Below, piece by piece: positions 8,599 through 18,147 of a stretch of 64,000 bases of DNA. Under the pieces are notes generated by a model. The model saw only the letters and a program-made list of their open reading frames with translations, did no database searches and was not told the DNA's origin. The stretch lies in contig NZ_WIQK01000001.1 of assembly GCF_015732155.1 (NCBI RefSeq), positions 530,501 to 594,500 on the forward strand. The letters are read 5' to 3'. The DNA comes from Pectinatus sottacetonis (GTDB lineage Bacteria; Bacillota; Negativicutes; Selenomonadales; Selenomonadaceae). Each line of letters begins with the position of its first letter. The stretch's first letter is position 1. The position numbers and the translations under genes were made by a program.

Positions 8599-8648
8599 TA
8601 TATTATCATATTTATATATGCAAAGTCAAATATAAATATGATAATATA
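8599..8648 (-). promoter_or_regulatory. padR promoter inside a perfect 18-bp operator dyad
   Basis: The arm TATATTATCATATTTATA at 8599-8616 is repeated in perfect inversion at 8631-8648, with 14 bases between. On the minus strand TTGACT (8629-8624) lies in the centre and ATAATA (8606-8601) 17 bases downstream, so the operator encloses the promoter of padR and the flavodoxin gene. Both arms contain the symmetric kind of half-site expected for a PadR dimer. Confidence 0.72.
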
Positions 8649-8753
8649 TAAAAGTTTATTTTTTTTTATTTGCAAATAACATAAATAGTATTAGAATAGT
8701 ATTATATAATGAGATTATTATTATAAATAAATCTAAAAATCAAGGAGATACTT

Positions 8754-9347
8754 ATGAATGAATTGTCCCTTTTTAAAGTAGATAATGCTATTGGCGGCAA
8801 TCAAGACTGGTTTACAGACTATTGGATGAAACTCGGCGGCTGCGGTGCAGTAACAGCCTGCGATATTTGTATATACTTTGCCATGTTTTTTCAAAAAAAA
8901 ATTTTATATCCTTATAACACAGACAATATCACTCAAAAAGATTATATACATTTCTCCAACATAATGAAGCCATATTTATCACCACGTATCCGCGGTATAG
9001 ATACTTTAGAAATATTTATCAATGGCTTTAAAGAATATCTTCACGATAACCACGAAGAAAATATAAAATTTCAAGGCATTTACGCTAATTGCCCTTTGGA
9101 AAAATATAAAGCATTGGTGCGTCAGCAGATTGATAAAAAAATGCCTGTTCCGTATTTAAATCTCAAGCATAAGAACCCTGTTCTCAGTGATTATGTATGG
9201 CATTGGTTCTGGCTGGCCGGTTACAAAGAACTGGGGAATATACTCATGGTAAAAGCAGTAAGCTACGGTAATTACCGCTGGTTGTCTTTAGATCAACTCT
9301 GGGACACAGGCTACACAAAAAAAGGCGGTATTATCTTGATAGGGTAG
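8754..9347 (+). CDS. Unknown protein with possible papain-like (C39-type) cysteine peptidase features
   Basis: The 197-residue protein has no signal peptide or membrane segment. Near its N-terminus it reads IGGNQDWFTDYW and then GGCGAVTACD with Cys at residue 30, and later YVWHWFWLAGY with a His near residue 146. A Gln ahead of a GCG-type Cys at the start of a helix, and a His in an aromatic strand, recall the C39/papain-like fold, but this is pattern-based and I cannot name a family. It ends 31 bases before the rsmH-like gene on the same strand, so the two may be cotranscribed. AAGGAG lies upstream of the start. Confidence 0.6.
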   Translation: MNELSLFKVDNAIGGNQDWFTDYWMKLGGCGAVTACDICIYFAMFFQKKILYPYNTDNITQKDYIHFSNIMKPYLSPRIRGIDTLEIFINGFKEYLHDNHEENIKFQGIYANCPLEKYKALVRQQIDKKMPVPYLNLKHKNPVLSDYVWHWFWLAGYKELGNILMVKAVSYGNYRWLSLDQLWDTGYTKKGGIILIG

Positions 9348-9378
9348 TTACCATAAAATATATCAAAGGAAGTTTACA

Positions 9379-10443
9379 ATGACTGACATAATAAATTCTA
9401 ATGACTCTCTCCCACATAAACGACGCATAAGATATAAAGGAAAATATCCACGCCAGTTTAAGGAAAAATACAAGGAACTTCATCCTGAAAAATACTCCGG
9501 CATAGTGGAAAAAGTTATCAATAAGGGCAGTACACCAGCAGGTATGCATATTCCTATAATGGTAAACGAAATATTGGATTTCTTACAAATACATCCTGGA
9601 ATGATTGGCTTGGATGCTACACTTGGCTACGGCGGACATACACTGCAAATGTTAAAAAAGCTTAATCACCATGGACATATTTATGCCTGCGATGTTGATC
9701 CGCTAGAATCAGAAAAAACAAAAAAACGTCTGTACAAAGAAGGATTTGACGAAAATACACTGACTGTTAAATTAATGAATTTTTCATGTATAGATGAGCT
9801 TTCCCAATCAGCTGGACTATTTGATTTTGTCCTTGCTGATCTAGGCGTATCTTCTATGCAGATAGATAATCCTGATAGAGGTTTCTCTTATAAAAATGAC
9901 GGCCCCCTTGATCTGCGATTAAATCCCCAGACAGGAATTTCTGCCGCTGAACGCCTGCAAGACATTACACAACCTGAACTTGAAGGAATGCTCATTGATA
10001 ATGCCGATGAACCATTTGCCTATGAAATATCCCAAGTCATAACTGAAGATATCCGACAAAATCAAGTTATAGATACAACTAAAAAATTACATAATGAAAT
10101 AAAAAAAGCTTTGGCTCATCTGCCTTATAAAGACAGAGAACTTGCCATAAAAAAAGCAAGTGCGCGAACTTTTCAGGCTTTACGCATTGACGTAAATCAT
10201 GAATATGAGGCATTATATGATTTTTTGGCAAAACTTCCCCATGTATTAAAACCAAAAGGACGAGTTGCCATTTTAACTTTTCATTCCGGTGAAGACAGAT
10301 TAGTAAAAAAAGCTTTTAAAGAATTCTATCATCGTGGAATCTACAACCAAATTGCTAAAGATGTACTCCGCCCGTCTAAAGAAGAATGTATTCGTAACAG
10401 TCGCGCCCATTCTACAAAAATGCGCTGGGCCATAAAAGCCTGA
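9379..10443 (+). CDS. RsmH-like (MraW family) SAM-dependent methyltransferase, paralogous type
   Basis: The 354-residue protein matches 16S rRNA (cytosine-1402-N4)-methyltransferase from residue ~56: HIPIMVNEILDFLQ, the SAM loop DATLGYGGHT, ADLGVSSMQIDNPDRGFSY, GPLDLRLNP, ARTFQALRIDVN and FHSGEDRLVKKAF. It differs from housekeeping RsmH by a basic N-terminal extension of ~55 residues, and it is not in a division/cell-wall cluster, so I think it is a second copy with a modified role. The canonical gene should be elsewhere. It follows the unknown gene at 8754-9347 on the same strand. AAAGGA precedes ATG 9379. The 160 bases that follow it show nothing I can name. Confidence 0.8.
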   Translation: MTDIINSNDSLPHKRRIRYKGKYPRQFKEKYKELHPEKYSGIVEKVINKGSTPAGMHIPIMVNEILDFLQIHPGMIGLDATLGYGGHTLQMLKKLNHHGHIYACDVDPLESEKTKKRLYKEGFDENTLTVKLMNFSCIDELSQSAGLFDFVLADLGVSSMQIDNPDRGFSYKNDGPLDLRLNPQTGISAAERLQDITQPELEGMLIDNADEPFAYEISQVITEDIRQNQVIDTTKKLHNEIKKALAHLPYKDRELAIKKASARTFQALRIDVNHEYEALYDFLAKLPHVLKPKGRVAILTFHSGEDRLVKKAFKEFYHRGIYNQIAKDVLRPSKEECIRNSRAHSTKMRWAIKA

Positions 10444-10604
10444 TATCCAGACCAACATCTAGCAGGAGGAGCCATTTACTTTGCAAGATTTTATCAGCTG
10501 AAATTTATACCCAAACAATATATTTCACTAAATAAACATAATTTATAATAGTAACATACAAAATTACTTTATTATTTTTTTACTCTGCAAAAAATAATAT
10601 ATAC

Positions 10605-11714
10605 CTATATTTTATCCTTGCTGACTAATTCAATGATCTTATCGACAAGTAATCTATCGTCTGATTTATATTCTTCTAATATTGGAGATATTTTGTCCAA
10701 AGTAAGTTCTGGATCAATCGTCGTTATCTTACTTTGTAACCACTGTGGACTCTTTTCATATCCATTACCCCGTAATGAAATACGATCTTCATATTCTTTT
10801 TTAAGTGCTACAGCGACTCTCGTTTTATCGACATATGTTAAATCATTTGACTTAAATACCGCCAGTATTGCCGCGCGAATAACAGCATCACCTGCAGTTT
10901 TATCAGTTATGCCTTTTTCAATTGCCATATCAAGCAGTCCATCATATTCGTCAAAATAACGAAAATCATCACGGTGCAGTGCAGCCTCTATGCTGAACAG
11001 CATATAATCATATCCTGTAAGCGGCTTAGCCGATGCTGCATCATCACCAAACTGCAACTGTGAATTTTTTACGAACAATTTTTTTGTAGCAAAATTATTT
11101 GCATCCGTCCCAATAATTACAAAATAGCCATTTGATAATGATACTCCTCCCAAGCTATCCGTCCCAGAATAAGTATTGTGAAATACCAAACGAACATCCT
11201 TATCCCCACCATCAAGCAGATCCTGAATGGCCCGAACTGTACTATCCACCACTTTTAATGTAGTAGATAGTTGTCCAATTGTCAGCAAACTGGAAATACC
11301 ATTAGCAAGGTTCAGAAAAGATTGCAAATAATCTTTTCTGCAATAGGATAGTAATGCAGCACTTATAGATACAGTACCACCGCGATAGGGTACTAAATTA
11401 GTCAGAGGATAATTAAGCTCCACCCCTTTTCCCAATGAATTTTCACTGAGGCTTAACGATAACGGTCCCGCAACATTAGGTAACTGTTGTGCAGCATTAG
11501 AACCAAATTGCAATTCTACAACAGAAGAAACAACAGGAACATAGGTACGAAATAGTTTACGATCATCTTTCAGAAACATCTCTGCCAGACGCAAGCGAAA
11601 ATATTGCTGTCCTTCTTTAAATTCAATTTTTTCCACATCAGAAGGAACTGACGTAAAAACGTAATGCTTAGATTCTCTTACGAACAAACTAGTAAACCAA
11701 TCGATTAAACTCAT
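10605..11714 (-). CDS. Unrecognised 369-residue protein
   Basis: I do not recognise this family. The protein is soluble in appearance, with no signal peptide and no membrane segment. The N-terminal third is strand-like (YVFTSVPSDVEKIEFKEGQQYF, VVSSVVELQFG), the middle is rich in Ser/Leu/Gly (GPLSLSLSENSLGKGVELNYPL, SLLTIGQLSTTLK), and the last ~120 residues are helical and charged. It is alone on its strand, with convergent rsmH-like gene downstream and a decayed gene upstream. AGAGAGGGA precedes the ATG at 11714, so translation looks real. Its isolated position beside remnants suggests acquisition, but there is no direct mark of a mobile element. Confidence 0.6.
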   Translation of the reverse strand: MSLIDWFTSLFVRESKHYVFTSVPSDVEKIEFKEGQQYFRLRLAEMFLKDDRKLFRTYVPVVSSVVELQFGSNAAQQLPNVAGPLSLSLSENSLGKGVELNYPLTNLVPYRGGTVSISAALLSYCRKDYLQSFLNLANGISSLLTIGQLSTTLKVVDSTVRAIQDLLDGGDKDVRLVFHNTYSGTDSLGGVSLSNGYFVIIGTDANNFATKKLFVKNSQLQFGDDAASAKPLTGYDYMLFSIEAALHRDDFRYFDEYDGLLDMAIEKGITDKTAGDAVIRAAILAVFKSNDLTYVDKTRVAVALKKEYEDRISLRGNGYEKSPQWLQSKITTIDPELTLDKISPILEEYKSDDRLLVDKIIELVSKDKI

Positions 11715-11874
11715 ATATATCCCTCTCTTTCACCATAACAATTCTATCCATTGTTATTTTGGAAATAAAGCTAACTTGCCTTTAACCGTTTCATATTAGA
11801 ATAACCAAAACCAGTCATCAGGTTTAAGTTTATTTGCAATTTCTGTTGTACCAATTATAATTTAAAACTAATTT

Positions 11875-12033
11875 TTATAAAGAAATTCCCCGTTCATCGA
11901 ACACTTTTTTTGCTGTAAACACTGCATTAAGAACTTTAGGAAATCCTGTATATGGTATACATTGCAAAAAAGTTTCAATTATTTTTGATCTCACAAAGAT
12001 AAATCTTGCAATTTCTATATTTGTGATAAATAA
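11875..12033 (-). pseudogene. Carboxymuconolactone decarboxylase (CMD) family, C-terminal remnant
   Basis: On the minus strand an open stretch without a start codon reads RSKIIETFLQCIPYTGFP followed by KVLNAVFTAKKVFDERGISL and a stop at 11875-11877. This is the typical C-terminal helix pair of CMD/AhpD-like proteins (Y-x-G-x-P, then A-L-N-A). An in-frame stop lies at 12034-12036 and there is no sign of the N-terminal part with the CxxC or catalytic His region, so this is a 50-residue relic. It occupies most of the gap between 11715 and 12158; the rest of that gap shows nothing clear. Confidence 0.65.
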
Positions 12034-12158
12034 TTATATTTGTGAATATATCAATGAATTGCAAATATAATGTCAATATAATCATTATAGCATTTCATTT
12101 TATTATATAAAATAACATCTTACACCCGTCGAAACATTAATATAAGGAGTTTTTAAAT

Positions 12159-13025
12159 ATGATAAAGCTCATAGCTGCTGATATGGATGGCACTTTAATA
12201 AACAGAAAACATATTCTTTCTCCAGAAAATTGTGCTATGATCCATGCTGCACAAAAACATGGCATTCGTTTTGTAGTAGCCACCGGACGATTCTATAAGG
12301 AAGTACATACTATTCTCAGTAAGTATAATATTTCGTGTGAATGCATAACCATGAACGGTGCCGAATACTATAACAAAGATGGGCAATGTATCAATGGTAT
12401 TTATTTTTCTAAGGAAAAAGCCAGAGAAATCCTTGATTTTATGAAAGCGGATGGTAAATTTGCTATTGAAATGTATACAAATAGAGGTTGCTATACCGCT
12501 GATTCGCGCTTGAAGTTTTTTTTCGGTTTTATGAAACGGGCACATGTCTATCATGCTGATTACAGTTTATTGCAAAGGATTTTTTATACTCTCTGCAATA
12601 CTCATTTTCATCAAATACACTATATAAAAGATATGAATGACTTAATAATGCAGAATATTAATATAGCAAAATTTATCAGCTACAGTGATAATCCTTTGTC
12701 TATCCATAACTTAAAAGAAAAACTCAAAATTATTGACGATATTGCTGTTTCTGGCAGTTTTACAACTAATGTAGAAATTAATGAAAAAACAGCAACCAAA
12801 GGAAATATTCTTCACAAAATTGCAGAACAGGATAATATCCAGGAAAATGAAGTCATGGTTATTGGTGACGGACTCAACGATTTGAGTATGTTTCAAGAGT
12901 TTCCTACCAATTCTGCTGCTATGGGAAATGCTGCTCCCGAAGTAAAAAATATTGCATCATTTATAACAACAGATTGTGATCACTCTGGCGTAGCAAAGGC
13001 AATCAACAATGTTCTTACCTGTTGA
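12159..13025 (+). CDS. Cof-type HAD-IIB family phosphatase
   Basis: The 288-residue protein has the HAD motifs in order: AADMDGTLI (motif I, nucleophile Asp), VVATGR (motif II), a Lys in TATKGNIL (motif III) and VIGDGLNDLSMF (motif IV). The cap between motifs II and III is the large IIB type. Members dephosphorylate sugar phosphates, nucleotides or flavin and pyridoxal phosphates; the substrate cannot be inferred here. It is monocistronic, with AAGGAG before ATG 12159, and is divergent from the CMD remnant. Confidence 0.9.
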   Translation: MIKLIAADMDGTLINRKHILSPENCAMIHAAQKHGIRFVVATGRFYKEVHTILSKYNISCECITMNGAEYYNKDGQCINGIYFSKEKAREILDFMKADGKFAIEMYTNRGCYTADSRLKFFFGFMKRAHVYHADYSLLQRIFYTLCNTHFHQIHYIKDMNDLIMQNINIAKFISYSDNPLSIHNLKEKLKIIDDIAVSGSFTTNVEINEKTATKGNILHKIAEQDNIQENEVMVIGDGLNDLSMFQEFPTNSAAMGNAAPEVKNIASFITTDCDHSGVAKAINNVLTC

Positions 13026-13218
13026 CAATTTGTGATTGTACTGTTATATTGCAGAATATATAGTATTACAATTTCTGTAACGTTAGTATTGCATAAACTT
13101 TACATGCGGTATCCTATAATATAAAGCTTTCAGTACATAATTATTAATTTCCGATTATCTTGTATATTACTAATATATATCAAAATATATTATACTAACA
13201 ATACTCTTTCTAAACACT

Positions 13219-14157
13219 ATGCTGCAGTTACATAATCGGAACAATTTATCTATAAGCGAGGTGAGAACAGCTAACATCCGACAGAGATGTTCTGCTGTAA
13301 ATATGGCTAAAAATATTATAAAAATCAAGGGACAGGAAAATCCCCATATACAAATGCAGCTTTCATGTCAGGAACAAGTTGTGCTTGAAGAACATGAACG
13401 TTTATCCCCACATTTATTATTTGAAATTATCCGCCGCGATGGCGATGAAGAACTGGCAAGACCAACAAAATCATTAGTCTATTCCGGTTTTGCTGCTGGT
13501 ATCGTAATTTCTTTTTCTTTTTTGTTCAAAGCTGTTTTAACTATGTATCTTCCCCATGCTCCATGGAGTAACTTAATAACCAGTATTGGCTATACAGCAG
13601 GTTTTATTATTGTTATCCTAGGCCGCATGCAGCTTTTTACAGAAAATACTATCACAACAGTTATTCCTCTTTTCAAGGATTTTTCTGGCAGAAAAATTGT
13701 GCAAATACTTAGGCTATGGGGATTAGTATTCTTGTCAAACCTCTTAGGAACATTACTCGCTGCCTTATTTTTATCCAGTCCTGCTTTCATATCACCGGAA
13801 CTTACGGCATCGCTTCATTCTATTGCCCTGCATGTTGTTCATATGGCTCCAATGCAAAATATAGTCCAGGGGATACCTGCTGGTATTCTAATTGCTGCTA
13901 TTGTTTGGATGATGCCTATGTCCCAAAGCTTTAGCTTTTTCCTAATTTTATTTTTCACTTATTTTATTTCTCTCGGCGGATTTGCTCATGTTGTAGTCGG
14001 CTCATGTGAATTAGCCTATGAAGTATTGCATGGTGGTGCCAATTTATATGATTATTTTTTCCGGTTCCTCATTCCTACAGGAATAGGTAATATAATTGGA
14101 GGAACCATCGTATTTACCCTGCTGGTTTATGCTCAGGTAAGCAGAGAACTTAAATAG
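13219..14157 (+). CDS. Formate/nitrite transporter (FNT) family channel, YfdC-like
   Basis: The 312-residue protein has a ~85-residue cytoplasmic N-terminus (LEEHERLSPHLLFEIIRRDGDEEL) followed by six membrane segments with FNT features: RPTKSLVYSGFAAGI, LGRMQLFTENTI, FLSNLLGTLLAALF and PTGIGNIIGGTIVF. The N-terminal extension and LFTENT motif are those of the YfdC branch rather than FocA or NirC. It should conduct a small monovalent anion such as formate or acetate-like acids. The start is uncertain: neither ATG 13219 nor ATG 13303 has a clear ribosome site, while GAGGTGAG lies at 13258-13265. It is convergent with the LysR gene. Confidence 0.85.
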   Translation: MLQLHNRNNLSISEVRTANIRQRCSAVNMAKNIIKIKGQENPHIQMQLSCQEQVVLEEHERLSPHLLFEIIRRDGDEELARPTKSLVYSGFAAGIVISFSFLFKAVLTMYLPHAPWSNLITSIGYTAGFIIVILGRMQLFTENTITTVIPLFKDFSGRKIVQILRLWGLVFLSNLLGTLLAALFLSSPAFISPELTASLHSIALHVVHMAPMQNIVQGIPAGILIAAIVWMMPMSQSFSFFLILFFTYFISLGGFAHVVVGSCELAYEVLHGGANLYDYFFRFLIPTGIGNIIGGTIVFTLLVYAQVSRELK

Positions 14158-14247
14158 AATTATCTTGACCGTATGATATACATCCCGCAGCCACTGCATA
14201 TTATATATATTGCGTACAACAAATTTTTTATCAACAAAACCATTTTA

Positions 14248-15132
14248 CTATTGATGTTTAGTAAAAAAATTACGTAGTTTTTCAATAAGTTCCAATGATG
14301 CCGCCGACATATGGCGGCCTTTTTTATAGACAATTCCAATAGTTCGCTCGATGCTGGTATTTTTGAAAGGAACTGCTTTAATACTGCGCCGGCTGCACAT
14401 GCTTTGTATATACAGATGTGGCAATACACTGATTCCTATGTTTTGTTCAACCATTTCCCGCAAGTCATCCATTTGACTTAATTCCAGAATGGGTGTAAAA
14501 GTACAACCTTTTTTTTGGCATATTTGATCAAAAATCTGCCGTATAATAAAATTTTCCGACATTAATATCAAGGAAGTATCTCCCAATCGTTCAAAATCTA
14601 TGCTTTTTTCCTTGGCAAAAGGATGATTTTTTGCCACCATCGCTACCATTTTTTCCTGATATAAAGGAATACTTTCCAATTCCCGATCAGCTAATGGCAA
14701 AAAAACCACACCAAAATCCAATTCGTTCTGGAGTAATTTATAACGAATCTGTTCTGTAGATAATTGCTCCAGTTCTATATGAATTTTGGGATATTGTTTA
14801 TGAAAAGCTATCACTGTTTCCATCGCCAGATAAGTACCTAAGCAGGCAACTTTTATCTGACCGCGTTCCAGACCATTGAGCTGGCTTATTTCTGCAAGGG
14901 CCTGTTCAACGGTATCAAAAATGCGCATACTATGGCGGAACAATATTTCGCCTGCCGGTGTAAGCAAAACTTTTTTTCCTACCCGGTCAAAAAGCTGCGC
15001 GCCTATTTCCTGTTCCAATACGTGTATCTGCTGACTCAGGGTAGGCTGTGCTATATTAAGACTTTCTGCTGCTTTAGTAAAATGCAGATATTTGCAAACT
15101 GCAACAAAATATTGTAAGTGCCTTATTTCCAT
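14248..15132 (-). CDS. LysR family regulator, probable regulator of alsSD
   Basis: The 294-residue protein opens with MEIRHLQYFVAVCKYLHFTKAAESLNIAQPTLSQQ split over the usual LysR winged helix (HLQYFVAVCKYLHFTKAAE, IAQPTLSQQIHVLEQEIG), followed by a two-lobe effector-binding domain (DFGVVFLPLADRELESIP, VEQNIGISVLPHL). It is divergent from alsS across a 468-bp spacer, the arrangement seen for AlsR and alsSD in bacilli, where AlsR activates the operon in response to acetate and low pH. Here the role is inferred from position; overall the sequence looks as much like the CynR branch as like AlsR. Confidence 0.85.
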   Translation of the reverse strand: MEIRHLQYFVAVCKYLHFTKAAESLNIAQPTLSQQIHVLEQEIGAQLFDRVGKKVLLTPAGEILFRHSMRIFDTVEQALAEISQLNGLERGQIKVACLGTYLAMETVIAFHKQYPKIHIELEQLSTEQIRYKLLQNELDFGVVFLPLADRELESIPLYQEKMVAMVAKNHPFAKEKSIDFERLGDTSLILMSENFIIRQIFDQICQKKGCTFTPILELSQMDDLREMVEQNIGISVLPHLYIQSMCSRRSIKAVPFKNTSIERTIGIVYKKGRHMSAASLELIEKLRNFFTKHQ

Positions 15133-15600
15133 TTATCTTACTCCTGTGTAATCTAATAATATATTAATACTTCTTTGTATATAAGTATATCACTATAATA
15201 GTTTATATCTATCATAATAATCGAAAAATGTTAATTGAACAATCATTTTCTACATGTTATATTATATTTATAGAAAAGGTAAAAATCAATTAATAATATT
15301 TATAGTTACTTTTCTAAATTTAAGCTGTTTTTTAAGTTTTCTCTGGCCGGAGAAATTTATTCTTAGTCCGCAACACCAAGATATTTCACCATAAGTGATA
15401 TATTTGTTTTTTTATAAATCAATTCATATTACATTTATAATATATCTATCCAGTACCTGACTTGTTTTTGATCCTTCATTATCACTTTATAGACAATTTC
15501 ATGGATATTATTGATTTATTAAAAATAGTTTCTTTTAATTGTATCATTTATAGAAATTTTACTATATAAATAACAGGCGATTGCAAAAGAGGGAGATTTT
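15133..15600. promoter_or_regulatory. Divergent spacer between the LysR gene and alsS
   Basis: This 468-bp gap holds no credible reading frame. A near-perfect dyad TTTCTCTGGCCGGAGAAA lies at 15338-15355 and is the only GC-containing symmetric site. A possible alsS promoter is TTGTAT at 15539-15544 and TATATA at 15563-15568, 18 bases apart, about 30 bases before the start of alsS. AT-rich symmetric stretches near 15190-15220 could hold LysR-type T-N11-A sites, but I cannot choose among them. Confidence 0.45.
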
Positions 15601-17307
15601 ATGAAACCGTTAACTTTAGAATTACAAAAGAAAAAAGCAAATAAAATAAACATTTTGACTGGAGCTGAACTTGTCGTAGACAGTTTAGAAAAACAAGGCG
15701 TAAAATATATATTTGGCATCCCCGGAGCAAAAATTGATAAAGTCTTTGATGTTCTGCAAGATCATGGACCTGAGCTTATTGTGTGCCGTCATGAACAAAA
15801 TGCTGCATTTATGGCTGCTATGGTTGGCCGTCTAACTTGTAAACCGGGTGTTTGTCTTGTAACATCAGGTCCCGGGGCAACTAATTTAGCCACGGGGATT
15901 GCTACTGCAAATGTTGAAAATGATCCAATTGTTGCTATTGTTGGCAATGTAAGCCGCGATGATAAATTAAAAAAAACGCATCAAGCTTTAGATAATGTAG
16001 CCGTTTTTAGACCCATAACTAAGTTTAGTGCCGAAGTTATTGATGCTAATACTATTCCTGAAGTTATGACAAATGCTTTCCGGTCAGCACAATCTTCTAA
16101 GCAAGGTGCCGCTGTCGTAAGCTTTCCCCAGGATGTATTATCCGATACGGTATCAGTAAAACCTCTTAATCCGCTGTCAAACACTGAATTAGGGACTGCT
16201 TCAATCAGTTCCATTGAAAAAGCTGTCGATTCTTTGAAACATGCTAAAATGCCTGTAATTCTGGCTGGTATTCGTGCCAGCAGGTTTTCTGTAGTAAACG
16301 CAGTAAGAACTTTACTGCGAAAATGCAGTATTCCTGTTGTCGAAACATTTCAGGCATCCGGACTAATTTCACGTGATTTAGAAAAAAACTTTCTCGGACG
16401 CGTCGGTTTATTCCGTAACCAGCCAGGTGACCATGTACTGGAAAAAGCCGATGTACTACTTACTATAGGCTATGACCCAGTAGAATATGATCCTAAATTC
16501 TGGAATCAGGACAGCAACCGTACCATAATCCATCTTGATGAAAGCTCTCCTGATATAGATAACTGCTATCAGCCTGATATTGAATTAATCGGCAATATAG
16601 AATCAACTATAAATGAATTGGAAAAGCGTTTGGACAATTTATCTGCCAGTCCAGAAAATATTATATTTTTGGATGATATGCGAAAACAGCTGTCCAGCAA
16701 TGACACTTTAATAAAATTACGCCATGACAATCTGGTACATCCATTAGAATTTATCCATACACTACGCAGAATGATTACTGATAACACCACTGTCACCTGT
16801 GATGTGGGTTCACATTATATTTGGATGGCACGTCATTTCCGCACTTATGAACCAAAAACACTTTTATTCAGCAATGGCATGCAGACACTAGGAGTTGCTC
16901 TTCCCTGGGCTATGGCAGCCAGCTTGGTAAATAATCGTGCTAAAACAATTTCCATTTCTGGTGACGGTGGTTTCTTATTCTCTGCTATGGAACTAGAAAC
17001 AGCTGTACGCTTAAAACTGCCAATCGTCCATTTTGTTTGGAGAGATGGCTCATATAATATGGTAGCTTTTCAACAGATGATGAAATATAACCGTACTTCC
17101 GGCGTAGATTTTGGTGCTATAGACATTGTTAAGTATGCTGAAGCTTTTGGTGCCAAGGGACTGCGCGTTGATTCACCTGATAAGTTAAAATATATTATCT
17201 CAGAAGCCCTCGCTTATAAGGACGGCCCCGTAGTAGTAGATATTCCTATTGACTACAGTGATAATATTGAACTTGGTCAGAAGATGCTACCAAATCAGTT
17301 AAATTAG
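15601..17307 (+). CDS. alsS: Acetolactate synthase, catabolic (AlsS)
   Basis: The 568-residue protein aligns with Bacillus AlsS over its whole length (about 570 residues): [28 protein letters not shown] with the ThDP-activating Glu upstream, [36 protein letters not shown] and the C-terminal ThDP/Mg motif [19 protein letters not shown]. It joins two pyruvates into acetolactate with loss of CO2, using thiamine diphosphate and no FAD. The identity as the catabolic rather than biosynthetic enzyme rests on the FRNQPGD and HQALDN features and on the next gene, alsD. GAGGGAG precedes the start. The divergent LysR gene is the likely activator. Confidence 0.96.
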   Translation: MKPLTLELQKKKANKINILTGAELVVDSLEKQGVKYIFGIPGAKIDKVFDVLQDHGPELIVCRHEQNAAFMAAMVGRLTCKPGVCLVTSGPGATNLATGIATANVENDPIVAIVGNVSRDDKLKKTHQALDNVAVFRPITKFSAEVIDANTIPEVMTNAFRSAQSSKQGAAVVSFPQDVLSDTVSVKPLNPLSNTELGTASISSIEKAVDSLKHAKMPVILAGIRASRFSVVNAVRTLLRKCSIPVVETFQASGLISRDLEKNFLGRVGLFRNQPGDHVLEKADVLLTIGYDPVEYDPKFWNQDSNRTIIHLDESSPDIDNCYQPDIELIGNIESTINELEKRLDNLSASPENIIFLDDMRKQLSSNDTLIKLRHDNLVHPLEFIHTLRRMITDNTTVTCDVGSHYIWMARHFRTYEPKTLLFSNGMQTLGVALPWAMAASLVNNRAKTISISGDGGFLFSAMELETAVRLKLPIVHFVWRDGSYNMVAFQQMMKYNRTSGVDFGAIDIVKYAEAFGAKGLRVDSPDKLKYIISEALAYKDGPVVVDIPIDYSDNIELGQKMLPNQLN

Positions 17308-17350
17308 TTTTTACTACTATGTTTAAACAATTTTGAAAGAGGTGCTATAA

Positions 17351-18076
17351 ATGAATGAAAAGTCCTGCTCCAAAAATTATGGAGAAATTTATCAGGTTTC
17401 AACAATGAGTGCATTATTAGACGGCGTCTATGACGGGGTGTTAACATATAATCAAATAAAGCAACATGGTGATTTCGGTATAGGTACATTTGATCATCTT
17501 GATGGTGAATTACTTGCTTTTGATGGTAAATTTTATCGTCTGCGCGGCGGTTCGGCAATTCCTTTGACAGAAAAAGACAGTACACCCTTTTGTACCGTAA
17601 CTTATTTTAACCCGCAGACAAAGTATAACATTGACCAGCCTATGGGAAAGGAATCATTTGAAACACTTTTAAAAGATCTTGTTCCCAGCGAAAATCTATA
17701 TTATGCGTTTCGCATCGAAGGAACTTTTAAAAAGATAAGCACCCGCACTGTAAGTTATCAGGAACATTATGTTCCTATGACACAAGCAGTAGCTGAACAG
17801 CAGTCAATTGAATTTGAAAATACTAAGGGAACTATTGTCGGATTCTGGACTCCCCCCTATGCTCAGGGTATAGCAGTTGCTGGTTATCATTTCCATTTCA
17901 TTGATGCTAATCAACAAAAAGGCGGCCATGTATTTGATTATGTAATAGATTCCGCTGCTGTATTTATTGACCAAAAGTCACATATGAATTTATATACTCC
18001 GACTACAAAGGCGTTTCTTAATGCCCGGCTCTCACGTAAAAATTTAATAAAAGAAATTAATCTTACTGAAGGCTGA
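17351..18076 (+). CDS. alsD: Alpha-acetolactate decarboxylase (AlsD)
   Basis: The 241-residue protein has the family landmarks YQVSTMSALLDGVYDG, GDFGIGTFDHLDGEL and the metal site YHFHFIDANQQKGGHV, in which the three His are the zinc ligands. It converts acetolactate to acetoin and completes the pathway begun by AlsS 43 bases upstream. There is no secretion signal. Together the pair drains pyruvate to a neutral product during fermentation, which limits acidification. A GC-rich hairpin follows at 18103. GAGGTG precedes the ATG. Confidence 0.96.
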   Translation: MNEKSCSKNYGEIYQVSTMSALLDGVYDGVLTYNQIKQHGDFGIGTFDHLDGELLAFDGKFYRLRGGSAIPLTEKDSTPFCTVTYFNPQTKYNIDQPMGKESFETLLKDLVPSENLYYAFRIEGTFKKISTRTVSYQEHYVPMTQAVAEQQSIEFENTKGTIVGFWTPPYAQGIAVAGYHFHFIDANQQKGGHVFDYVIDSAAVFIDQKSHMNLYTPTTKAFLNARLSRKNLIKEINLTEG

Positions 18077-18102
18077 TAAAAATATACAAATTCCTATTAA
18101 AC

Positions 18103-18147
18103 TGCCCCCCATGAGTCGGACTTTAATTAGTCGATTTATGGGGGGCA
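18103..18147. terminator. Hairpin after alsD
   Basis: TGCCCCCCAT (18103-18112) pairs perfectly with ATGGGGGGCA (18138-18147), with additional partial pairing inside (GAGTCG against TCGATT). It closes the alsSD operon. The following T tract is weak, so it may act as a processing-resistant stem, or belong to a repeat family as an inverted-repeat unit. Confidence 0.65.
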
